The notes beneath the pieces were generated by a model. It made no database searches and was not told the DNA's origin. It worked only from the letters and a program-made list of their open reading frames with translations. Shown here one piece after another: positions 42,521 to 49,768 of a DNA stretch of 64,000 bases (position 1 is its first letter; every line of letters starts with the position of its first letter). Source of the stretch: CAZSAK01 sp964605155 (GTDB lineage Bacteria > Pseudomonadota > Gammaproteobacteria > SZUA-140); assembly GCA_964605155.1 (NCBI GenBank), contig CAZSAK010000010.1, positions 23,927 to 87,926 on the forward strand. The letters run 5' to 3'. A program made the position numbers and the translations under genes.

Positions 42521-42787
42521 TCACTCCGGCCCTGCGTAATACGTTGTCCCGGATCGTTGGGGCAACTCCAGGCGCGGTGGATTTTTCGGAACCGGCGGTT
42601 TTACAGGCGGCTCATCCGGTCCCGGCGGCTCGACCGGCGGCTTGTCCGGATCCGGTGGCATGACCGGCGGTTCCTTCGGTCCCGGTGGTTTAACGGGTGG
42701 TTCCTTGGGACCGGGTGGCGGTTTCACCGGTGGTTCTTTTGGCCCTGGTGGTCTGGGTGGTGTTTTTTCGGATCGTTGATATTTCAT
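42521..42787 (-). CDS. Proline-rich tandem-repeat protein
   Basis: The frame codes for six tandem units of about ten residues, such as GPKEPPVKPP, GPKEPPVMPP, DPDKPPVEPP and GPDEPPVKPP, then ends RLELPQRSGTTYYAGPE. The start is uncertain; ATG 42787 (MKYQRSEKTPP) is close to the repeats, while the frame is open to 42898. The 30-base DNA repeats diverge at the third codon positions, so selection on the protein seems likely. It is probably extended and perhaps exported, but I see no clear signal peptide. Confidence 0.45.
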   Translation of the reverse strand: MKYQRSEKTPPRPPGPKEPPVKPPPGPKEPPVKPPGPKEPPVMPPDPDKPPVEPPGPDEPPVKPPVPKNPPRLELPQRSGTTYYAGPE

Positions 42788-43104
42788 TACCTGTGAGCAC
42801 GCCATGCCAAAATATTTTGCATTCTCCATTATCGACGGGTGCTGTGTATGTAGAGATTTCATGCATGATATTTTTTCAGTATCGGGGTGATATGACATTG
42901 AAATTAATCAATGTCTTTGAAGTAATCGTGTTATGACAATACATTGATGACAATCCGCGTGTATTCAGGCTTCCATGCCATTCTTTTTGGTCTTATTACA
43001 CATATAAGCAATATTAACCGTTCAGATCATGTATATGACGATTGATAAATATCAATACAACACTTGCATCGTTAATGTCATCATTTGTAATTTGACCAGC
43101 AAAA

Positions 43105-43944
43105 ATGGGCTTTGATACCTTCAAACAGCTGTATCCGGACCCACAGTGTGATGTTGCATTGAAGGGTCTCTATCTGCAGCGTAACGAACCGGTCAACCAG
43201 GACCCCGAGGTCTATACCAACTTCATTACCAGTCTGGATGGACGCATTGCGATCGACAAACCGGCTACACATGAACACGGAGTACCGGATACGATTACCA
43301 ATCCGAGGGACTGGCGGCTATATCAGGAGCTCGCGGCACGCGCGGATGTGCTGCTCGTCAGCGGCCGCTACATGCGTGAACTTGCGCAGGGGACGGCCCA
43401 GGCAGATCTGCCAGTGAGTACCGGCCCTGAATTTTCGGACCTGCGTACATGGCGTGAACAACGGGGTCTGTCCGCACAGCCCGCGGTGGTGATACTCAGC
43501 GCAAGCCTGGACCTGCCACCTGCCGGGTTGCGCAGCTTATCGGATAGACGGGTCTATGTGGCAACAGGCGATGAAGCCCCTGTAAATGCGGTCAGTAGGG
43601 TAGAGCGCATGGGTATCAATGTCATCCGGGCGGGAAGTGGCAGAAAAGTGGATGGATCGTGTCTTGTACAGCAATTAAGACAATCGGGATATAGCCGGAT
43701 ATATTCCATTGCAGGTCCGGAGGTGCTGGAGACCTTGTTGCGGGCGAAGGTGCTGGACCGGCTCTATCTGACACAGATGTTCAGGCTGATCGGCGGTACT
43801 TGCTATGACACCCTGCTCGAGGGTGGGTTGTTGAATCCGCCCGCGGATTTTGAACTGCGCGCACTGTATTACGATGAACACGGCGGTGAAGGCTGTCGCC
43901 AGATGTTCAGTATCTATACGATGAAACACGCCAACACCTCGTAA
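43105..43944 (+). CDS. RibD C-terminal (reductase) domain protein
   Basis: The 279-residue product has the RibD_C/dihydrofolate-reductase-like fold: VYTNFITSLDGRIAIDKP near residue 36, the nucleotide-binding GRYMRELAQG region, and IYSIAGPEVLETLLRAKVLDRLYLTQMF near the end. Family members reduce pyrimidine or related heterocycles with NADPH. There are no riboflavin genes near, so the substrate is unknown. It lies convergent to the LigD polymerase gene. Confidence 0.8.
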   Translation: MGFDTFKQLYPDPQCDVALKGLYLQRNEPVNQDPEVYTNFITSLDGRIAIDKPATHEHGVPDTITNPRDWRLYQELAARADVLLVSGRYMRELAQGTAQADLPVSTGPEFSDLRTWREQRGLSAQPAVVILSASLDLPPAGLRSLSDRRVYVATGDEAPVNAVSRVERMGINVIRAGSGRKVDGSCLVQQLRQSGYSRIYSIAGPEVLETLLRAKVLDRLYLTQMFRLIGGTCYDTLLEGGLLNPPADFELRALYYDEHGGEGCRQMFSIYTMKHANTS

Positions 43945-43965
43945 CCTGGTACCTTAGAGTAAGGC

Positions 43966-44892
43966 TCAATCGTTATCGCTCATGCCGTTTAATATCTTGC
44001 GCGCGCGGTCGATAGTTACGCCATGACGCTGAATAGCTGACCAGGGATCTTCCTTCTGCCCGAGCCGGCGCAGGATATTATTTATATTCCAGCGCTGCGG
44101 GTCGAGTGTGCCTTTATCGAGTTCATCGAGATCCACCGGCGTTGCGACAGGCGCCCCTGCGATGGCGCGCACCGCGTAAGGCATGACAGCTGTCTGACCA
44201 TAGGCATTGCGCATGACATCGAGATAGATGCGTCCACTGCGTTTGTCCTTGCGTTGTTCGACGGTGAGTTCTTTTTCATGATGCCTGGCAAGTATGCCCG
44301 CCATATCCTGTGCCAGCTTGCGGACAGCGTCGAAGTCCGCGACGGGTTTTAGCGGCGTCACAACATGCAGACCGCGCGAACCGGTTGTCATGACATAAGG
44401 CGTCATGCCCATGTTATGCATCAATTCGATAACCTGCTGCGCCGCGCGGCGTACCGCGTCAAAGCCACTGCTGCTTGCCGGATCCAGATCGAAGATCAGG
44501 CGGTCAGGACGGTTGAGACGGGGCGCGCGGGCCAGCCAGCCGTGCAGTGTTATGACGGCCTGATTAGCAAGATAGGCCAGTGTCTCCTGATCGTTGCACA
44601 GTACATGCTCTACTGTCGCATCGTCCCTGTCTTCGGCATGCGGCACCTTGCGTGTCTTGATCCAGCCGGGAAAATAGTCTGCGCTTTGCTGCTGGTAGAA
44701 ACCATCGGCATCGATACCGTCGGGGAAACGGTGCAGGGTGAGCGGACGATCCCTGATATGCGACAGCATGACCTCGGCTATCTTGCAATAATAGTCGATG
44801 AGATCACCCTTCGTGACACCGTCCTTCGGGAACAGCACCTTGTCAGTATTGGATATTTCAATGCTGTGACGGCCGATGCGCTTGTTGACCAT
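43966..44892 (-). CDS. LigD polymerase (primase) domain protein
   Basis: The 308-residue product is the archaeo-eukaryotic primase-type polymerase domain of LigD, which fills gaps and adds nucleotides during end joining. Recognisable parts are FPKDGVTKGDLIDYY, the metal motif DRLIFDLDP, TGSRGLHVVTPL and SGRIYLDVMRNAYGQTAVMPYAVRA. It starts two bases from a remnant of the ligase domain and 170 bases from the phosphoesterase gene. In Pseudomonas LigD the three domains are in one chain in the order phosphoesterase, ligase, polymerase. Confidence 0.92.
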   Translation of the reverse strand: MVNKRIGRHSIEISNTDKVLFPKDGVTKGDLIDYYCKIAEVMLSHIRDRPLTLHRFPDGIDADGFYQQQSADYFPGWIKTRKVPHAEDRDDATVEHVLCNDQETLAYLANQAVITLHGWLARAPRLNRPDRLIFDLDPASSSGFDAVRRAAQQVIELMHNMGMTPYVMTTGSRGLHVVTPLKPVADFDAVRKLAQDMAGILARHHEKELTVEQRKDKRSGRIYLDVMRNAYGQTAVMPYAVRAIAGAPVATPVDLDELDKGTLDPQRWNINNILRRLGQKEDPWSAIQRHGVTIDRARKILNGMSDND

Positions 44893-44893
44893 A

Positions 44894-45037
44894 TCAACCG
44901 GGTAACTCCCGCACTACCTTGCGCGCTGGTTTGTCTCGGCGCAGGCCGAGAAACCGGGGATGTCGCAGGCGTCCGTCCCTGGTCCATTCGGTAAAGTCCA
45001 GAGCGGCATACCCTTGCGTTTGAGTAAACTGCGTTGT
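44894..45037 (-). pseudogene. Remnant of the LigD ATP-dependent ligase domain
   Basis: A minus-strand frame reads DFTEWTRDGRLRHPRFLGLR and then DKPARKVVRELPG before a stop. This is the C-terminal end of the OB-fold domain of LigD-type DNA ligases. It has no start codon and no upstream ligase catalytic core: the KxDG lysine motif is absent. The frame just upstream, opening at ATG 45066 and overlapping the phosphoesterase stop, reads MTDWRDDLDDEQRSLLKRKG in another phase. I infer deletion of most of a once-fused ligase domain. Confidence 0.75.
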
Positions 45038-45061
45038 TCATCGTCGAGATCGTCACGCCAG

Positions 45062-45661
45062 TCAGTCATTTGTTTCGGCCTCCTGGGCGGCAATCTGCTT
45101 CAGTGTGCGGCCGCTTGTAACCGAAGCAGGTTCGGTGCTGGTGGGTCGCCGCCGGGCGTCGGCGTACTCATCCTTCATCTTGATGGCAAGCCAGCGCGGC
45201 TTCTTGCCGCCATCGGTGCGTTTGAGGGCGTAGCCACCCTTGAGCTTTTTGCCCTCGAGCCATACTTCGATCAGACCTTTCTTGAGGGCGTTCTCCATGC
45301 TCCGGCTGTTTCTGCCCTTGTTGGCCTGCAGGTTCCGGTAACGCCCGGTATCCCAGACCAGCACCACGCCTGCACCATACTCGCCCTTCGGTATGATGCC
45401 TTCGTAATCGATGTAATCCAGTGGATGGTCTTCGGTTTGAATGGCAAGCCGTTTCACGCCAGGATCGGTAGACAGTCCTTTGGGTATTGCCCATGAAACC
45501 AGCACGCCACTGAACTCGAGACGAAAATCATAATGCAGGCTGGTGGCATCGTGTTTCTGGATTACAAAATGACGGCCGCCCCTGCGACCACGTCCACCCG
45601 ATGGCTCACTGGTCCTGCGAAAGTCGCGTTTGCTGCGGTATGACTTGAGTTTATCTTTCAT
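45062..45661 (-). CDS. LigD 3'-phosphoesterase domain protein
   Basis: The 199-residue product is the LigD phosphoesterase domain, which trims 3' ends by removing ribonucleotides and phosphates. The signature HFVIQKHDATSLHYDFRLE carries the histidine and aspartate metal ligands, and EDHPLDYIDYEGIIPKGEYGAG holds further active-site residues. In bacterial end joining it is normally fused to ligase and polymerase and works with Ku. No Ku gene is in this window. The polymerase gene lies downstream on the same strand. Confidence 0.93.
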   Translation of the reverse strand: MKDKLKSYRSKRDFRRTSEPSGGRGRRGGRHFVIQKHDATSLHYDFRLEFSGVLVSWAIPKGLSTDPGVKRLAIQTEDHPLDYIDYEGIIPKGEYGAGVVLVWDTGRYRNLQANKGRNSRSMENALKKGLIEVWLEGKKLKGGYALKRTDGGKKPRWLAIKMKDEYADARRRPTSTEPASVTSGRTLKQIAAQEAETND

Positions 45662-45686
45662 GATGCTGGCCCGTGACCGGGAATAA

Positions 45687-45709
45687 GGTATCTGTTTGAT
45701 TCAGATACC
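45687..45709. promoter_or_regulatory. Perfect inverted repeat upstream of the LigD phosphoesterase gene
   Basis: GGTATCTG at 45687-45694 and CAGATACC at 45702-45709 form a perfect eight-base dyad with a seven-base spacer, 26 bases ahead of the phosphoesterase start. The half-site CAGATACC occurs again at 45773-45780. This could be an operator controlling the ligD fragments, the divergent DUF3096 gene, or both. Confidence 0.45.
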
Positions 45710-45920
45710 ATATGATGGCGGGTTTGTTCGGACATTATGATTTGTCAATCTATCCTTGGGATTGGGCCCCTGCAGATACCACATGGTCTGGAGATATACC
45801 GGAAGATCCCTAATAAGTTGATATTTTTCAATGAGTCATAATGTCCTTGATTGATGCAATAGTGCACGTAACCGAAGCGGGATATATTTAATATACACAT
45901 CTAAAAGGAGCATCCCTGAT

Positions 45921-46079
45921 ATGTACATGAATTTCTATTTTGCACCATTGATGTCACTGATCGCTGGTATTCTGATCCTGATAATGCCTCGCCTGTTGAA
46001 CTACATCGTGGCAATTTACCTCATCGTCATCGGGATTGCCGGGTTAATCGGGCTGACATGGTTCCATTATCAGATCTAG
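45921..46079 (+). CDS. DUF3096 family small membrane protein
   Basis: The 52-residue product is nearly all hydrophobic, with APLMSLIAGILILIMPRLLN and YIVAIYLIVIGIAGLIGLTW as two membrane segments separated by a Pro-Arg turn, the pattern of DUF3096. AAAAGGAG precedes the ATG by about ten bases. The function is unknown. It is followed by the M48 protease gene on the same strand after 58 bases. Confidence 0.8.
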   Translation: MYMNFYFAPLMSLIAGILILIMPRLLNYIVAIYLIVIGIAGLIGLTWFHYQI

Positions 46080-46137
46080 TATACTATACGGAATTAAACA
46101 CCTATCCCCTCTGAAAAGTACTAATAAGAACAGGTTC

Positions 46138-46974
46138 ATGACGACTTCGCTATATTTCAATCGTCCATCGTTACTGACCGGATGCAGGTCGTTCATTGTT
46201 TTGATGCTACCGCTGTTTCTGATGGTTGCCTGTGCCACGTCCCCTCTGGGAAGGTCACAACTCGCATTTTTCCCCGAAAATCAGCTGCAGGAAATGGGCG
46301 AGATGTCCTATACCAAACTCAAGAAGGAACAACAGGTCGTAACGGATGCCGCTATCAATGCCTACGTAACCTGCGTGGCTGATCACATCGTGGGTGTGCT
46401 TGATGATTCAGGGCAGCAGTGGGAAATTACGGTCTTCGATGAAGACCAGGCGAATGCCTTTGCACTGCCGGGACGCAAGATCGGCGTTTACAAGGGGCTG
46501 CTCGATATTGCCGTGACACAGGGCCAGTTGGCAGCCGTCATCGGCCATGAGGTAGCGCACGTCAAGGCCGACCATGCCAATGAGCGTCTGTCCACCAACT
46601 ATGCCGCGGAAGCGGGCCTCTCCCTGATCAATGCTGCGCTGAATAATGACTCCCAGGCACAAAGCAAGGTGATGGCCCTGCTCGGTGTCGGTGTCCAGGT
46701 CGGTGTGTTGTTACCCTACAGCCGTGCGCAGGAAAACGAAGCGGACCTGTTGGGCCTGGATTACATGGCAAGGGCGGGTTTCGATCCCCGCCAGGCGATC
46801 GATCTGTGGCAAAACATGAGCAAGGCGGGTGGTGCCAGGCCACCGGAGTTCCTTTCCACACACCCGGCCAGTGAGAACCGTATCGCATCACTGCAGAAAC
46901 GCATGCCCCATGCGCTGGAGCTTTACCGGGAGTCACAGGCCCAGGGCCGCAACCCGCAATGTTCCAGACCTTAG
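46138..46974 (+). CDS. M48-family lipoprotein metalloprotease (LoiP/YggG-like)
   Basis: The 278-residue product has an N-terminal lipoprotein signal (LMVAC, with Cys32) and an M48 peptidase domain. The zinc-binding HEVAH motif is at 137-141, and the third ligand is expected in ENEADLLGLDYM. QANAFALPGRKIGVYKGLLD is a further family signature. E. coli LoiP is an outer-membrane lipoprotein protease involved in envelope quality control, which suits the surrounding envelope genes. Confidence 0.92.
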   Translation: MTTSLYFNRPSLLTGCRSFIVLMLPLFLMVACATSPLGRSQLAFFPENQLQEMGEMSYTKLKKEQQVVTDAAINAYVTCVADHIVGVLDDSGQQWEITVFDEDQANAFALPGRKIGVYKGLLDIAVTQGQLAAVIGHEVAHVKADHANERLSTNYAAEAGLSLINAALNNDSQAQSKVMALLGVGVQVGVLLPYSRAQENEADLLGLDYMARAGFDPRQAIDLWQNMSKAGGARPPEFLSTHPASENRIASLQKRMPHALELYRESQAQGRNPQCSRP

Positions 46975-47012
46975 TAAATCAGGTGAATCGGCGGGTTACA
47001 TCCCGGGCGTGA

Positions 47013-47177
47013 TCAGACACTTCGTCTGCGAGATGTCAGCAGGGCGATCACCCAGACAACCAGAAAGACGAAGAACAGGATCTTGGCGATCGATGCGGCA
47101 GTGCCGGCGATGCCCGTAAAGCCCAGTAGACCGGCTATGATCGCGACCACCAGAAATATAAGTGACCAATGTAACAT
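47013..47177 (-). CDS. DUF1328 family small membrane protein
   Basis: The 54-residue product reads MLHWSLIFLVVAIIAGLLGF, then TGIAGTAASIAKILFFVFLV and a basic end, with two membrane helices. This is the DUF1328 (YtjA) pattern: the W-S-L-x-F-L-V-V-A-I-I-A-G-L-L-G-F-G/T-G-I-A-G segment is near invariant. The function is unknown; the genes often occur with stress or envelope genes. A small lipoprotein gene lies upstream on the same strand. Confidence 0.88.
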   Translation of the reverse strand: MLHWSLIFLVVAIIAGLLGFTGIAGTAASIAKILFFVFLVVWVIALLTSRRRSV

Positions 47178-47191
47178 AACAAATTCCCGGA

Positions 47192-47416
47192 TCAGTTATT
47201 ATCCATCTTGTCCATGGCGTCTTCGGTTTTGTCGGCGACATCTTCAGCGGTGTCTTTCATCTCGTCCGTCGCCTTGTCTATAGTCTCGGCCGCCTGGTCG
47301 GCTTTTTTATCAATCTTTTCACCGGCCTTCTCTGCCGGCCCCTGCTGATCACACGCTACCAGTGTAAAAATCATAGCTGCGCCAAGTACGGTCATGATGT
47401 GCTTCGTATATTTCAT
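47192..47416 (-). CDS. Small lipoprotein with charged helical tail
   Basis: The 74-residue product starts MKYTKHIMTVLGAAMIFTLVACD, with a clear lipobox (LVAC), and continues as an Ala/Lys/Glu/Asp-rich helix containing repeated KADQAAETIDKATDEMKDTA-type residues. It is likely an envelope lipoprotein with an amphipathic helix. ATG 47416 is preceded by GGAGAC. It sits just upstream of the DUF1328 gene with 14 bases between them, so they are probably cotranscribed. Confidence 0.78.
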   Translation of the reverse strand: MKYTKHIMTVLGAAMIFTLVACDQQGPAEKAGEKIDKKADQAAETIDKATDEMKDTAEDVADKTEDAMDKMDNN

Positions 47417-47907
47417 GATAGTCTCCATTTGATGATTGAATTGGAACATTCTGTTTCGGACAAACTCGATCAGATATTAACCGGAATCAGAGACAGCACA
47501 ATATAATTATTGAATCAGCACGTCTTCCAGAATCATTATTTAAACAAACAGGATAACCGTCACGATCTGTAGTGACATTGCTAAAAATCAATAACACGTG
47601 ATATAGACAACCAAAATAATAATTTAGGTTTCGTTATGAAGCGATCCGACATAATAACGATTACCTTGCTAGAATCTCCAGAATGCTTTACGTTTTAACA
47701 TTGTAACATCTTCGACCGGATGGGCCCTGGGCTGATACGACTGCATTGTGAACACCCCTGATTATCTATTCGCATACTATCTTAATATTCTTAAATCAAT
47801 ATGCGGAGATGCGGGATTGGCAAAAAAACAACTGCATATCAGCTAGATAACGCCAGCATGTTAAAGTAGCACGATCAACTGAAAGACATTCATATCAGTA
47901 TTTACTA
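47417..47907. other. Intergenic region between the lipoprotein and ettA
   Basis: About 490 bases without a recognised gene. It is AT-rich and must carry the promoter of the lipoprotein-DUF1328 pair. The only coding candidate is a 25-codon minus-strand frame at 47669-47746, listed separately. I see no tRNA, repeat array or strong terminator. Confidence 0.6.
47669..47746 (-). CDS. Candidate 25-residue small protein
   Basis: A minus-strand frame begins at ATG 47746 with AGGGGTG six bases upstream and encodes MQSYQPRAHPVEDVTMLKRK followed by AFWRF. The charged, aromatic end looks protein-like and the ribosome binding site is good, but the length is too short for confidence. It lies alone in the region upstream of the lipoprotein gene. 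Confidence 0.3.
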   Translation of the reverse strand: MQSYQPRAHPVEDVTMLKRKAFWRF

Positions 47908-49578
47908 TCAGGCGAGTTTCTTATATTTGATACGATGGGGCTGGTCGGCATCTGTACCCATGCGGCGGTGTTTGTCGGCCTCGTAATCGGCATAGTTGCC
48001 TTCGAACCACACCACTTCGCTGTCACCTTCGAAGGCAAGTATATGGGTTGCAATGCGGTCAAGGAACCAGCGGTCATGTGAGATCACCACGACACAACCG
48101 GGGAAGGCGAGCAGGGCCTCCTCCAGTGCACGCAGTGTTTCGACATCAAGGTCATTAGTCGGTTCGTCGAGTAACAGGACATTGCCACCGCTTTTCAGCA
48201 GCTTTGCCAGATGGACACGGTTACGCTCGCCGCCCGACAGGCTGCCGATCCGTTTCTGCTGGTCCGGTCCACGGAAATTGAAACGTCCGCAATATGCGCG
48301 CGACTGGGTCTCGAACTTGCCGACGTTGATGATATCCTGTCCATCCGAGATCTCTTCCCAGACTGTCTTGTTGCCATCCAGAGCATCCCGGCTTTGATCG
48401 ACATAGGCCAGATGCACCGATTCACCGACGCGTAGTTCCCCCTTGTCAGGTTTTTCCTGGTCGACGATCATGCGGAACAGGGTCGTCTTGCCGGCACCGT
48501 TAGGTCCGATGACGCCGACGATGCCACCGGGCGGCAGATTGAAGCTGAGATCATCGATCAGGGTATTGCCATGGAAACCTTTGGAGATATGTTTGGCCTC
48601 GACGACGAGATCACCGAGCCGCGGGCCGGGTGGAATATAGATATCCTTGGTCTCGTTGCGTTTCTGGAATTCCTGTGAGCTCAATTCCTCGAATCGTGCG
48701 AGTCGTGCCTTGCTTTTGGCATGGCGTCCTTTTGGATTGGTGCGTACCCACTCGAGTTCCGCCTTCATGGCGCGTTGACGTGCGGTTTCCTGTTTTTCTT
48801 CGAGCTCGAGGCGTTTCTCCTTCTGTTCCAGCCAGGATGAATAGTTGCCCTCCCAGGGGATACCGTGACCGCGGTCCAGCTCCAGTATCCAGCCGGCGAC
48901 ATTGTCGAGAAAATAGCGGTCATGCGTGACGGCGACCACCGTGCCGGGATAATCATGCAGGAATCTTTCCAGCCATGCGACGGATTCTGTATCGAGATGG
49001 TTGGTCGGCTCATCGAGCAACAACATGTCCGGATTTGAGAGTAGCAGGCGGCACAGAGCCACACGGCGCCGTTCACCACCTGACAAGGTAGTGACATCAG
49101 CATCCCACGGCGGCAGACGCAATGCATCGGCGGCAACCTCCAGTTTCCTGTCGAGGTCCCAGCCGTGTGCGGCCTCGATGGCATCCTGCAGTTTGGCCTG
49201 TTCCTCGAGGAGCTTGATCATTTCATCCTCGCCCATAGGTTCGGCGAACTTCATACTGACCTCGTTGAAACGGTCCAGCAATGCCTTGGTCTCCCTGATG
49301 CCTTCTTCGACATTACCGCGCACGTCCTTTCCGGGATCGAGTTGCGGTTCCTGCGGAAGGTATCCGACCTTGATACCCGGTTGCGGGCGCGCCTCGCCGT
49401 GATAATCCTTGTCCACACCCGCCATGATGCGCAGCAGCGTCGATTTGCCCGAGCCGTTAAGACCTAGTACGCCGATCTTTGCGCCGGGGAAAAAGGATAA
49501 CGAGATGTCTTTGAGGATTTCCTGCTTGGGCGGGACAACCCTGCCCACCTGGTTCATTGTATAGATATATTGAGCCAT
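47908..49578 (-). CDS. ettA: Energy-dependent translational throttle protein EttA (ABC-F)
   Basis: EttA binds the ribosomal E site and gates the first peptide bond according to the ADP/ATP ratio. The 556-residue product has two ATPase domains with Walker A GLNGSGKST and GPNGAGKTT and signatures LSGGERRR and LSGGERNR. It also has the arm insertion in the first domain (about residues 95-140) and a charged linker (EKRLELEEKQETARQRAMKAE). It opens with the MAQYIYTMNQVGRVVPPKQEIL start of EttA. Confidence 0.97.
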   Translation of the reverse strand: MAQYIYTMNQVGRVVPPKQEILKDISLSFFPGAKIGVLGLNGSGKSTLLRIMAGVDKDYHGEARPQPGIKVGYLPQEPQLDPGKDVRGNVEEGIRETKALLDRFNEVSMKFAEPMGEDEMIKLLEEQAKLQDAIEAAHGWDLDRKLEVAADALRLPPWDADVTTLSGGERRRVALCRLLLSNPDMLLLDEPTNHLDTESVAWLERFLHDYPGTVVAVTHDRYFLDNVAGWILELDRGHGIPWEGNYSSWLEQKEKRLELEEKQETARQRAMKAELEWVRTNPKGRHAKSKARLARFEELSSQEFQKRNETKDIYIPPGPRLGDLVVEAKHISKGFHGNTLIDDLSFNLPPGGIVGVIGPNGAGKTTLFRMIVDQEKPDKGELRVGESVHLAYVDQSRDALDGNKTVWEEISDGQDIINVGKFETQSRAYCGRFNFRGPDQQKRIGSLSGGERNRVHLAKLLKSGGNVLLLDEPTNDLDVETLRALEEALLAFPGCVVVISHDRWFLDRIATHILAFEGDSEVVWFEGNYADYEADKHRRMGTDADQPHRIKYKKLA

Positions 49579-49768
49579 AAATGAAAACTATTACATTTGT
49601 GATCACTGCATTAAAAGTTTGCTTAAAATGCTCATTTACTCTTAATATAAACTCCGCTTTCTCGCAAACTTCGCCTTGTTCTCACTGCATTCGTTACGTT
49701 TTCATGCTAGTGAGTAAGCACTATAGTAAAGCCTGATTTCTAACCTCTTCTTGATTTAGGTTACACGA
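49579..49768. other. Intergenic region between tamB and ettA
   Basis: This 190-base gap lies between the end of tamB and the start of ettA, both on the minus strand. On that strand it contains AACGAATGCAGTGAGAAC and AAGTAAATGAGC-like AT-rich blocks, with an imperfect GTGATCAC palindrome next to the ettA start. It probably holds the ettA promoter, though I cannot define its boxes. Confidence 0.5.

Noticed and set aside
42570..42770. Regular 30-base repeats that might suggest a CRISPR array.
   Set aside because: The repeats are contiguous with no unique spacers and encode a proline-rich peptide in frame, so they are coding tandem repeats.
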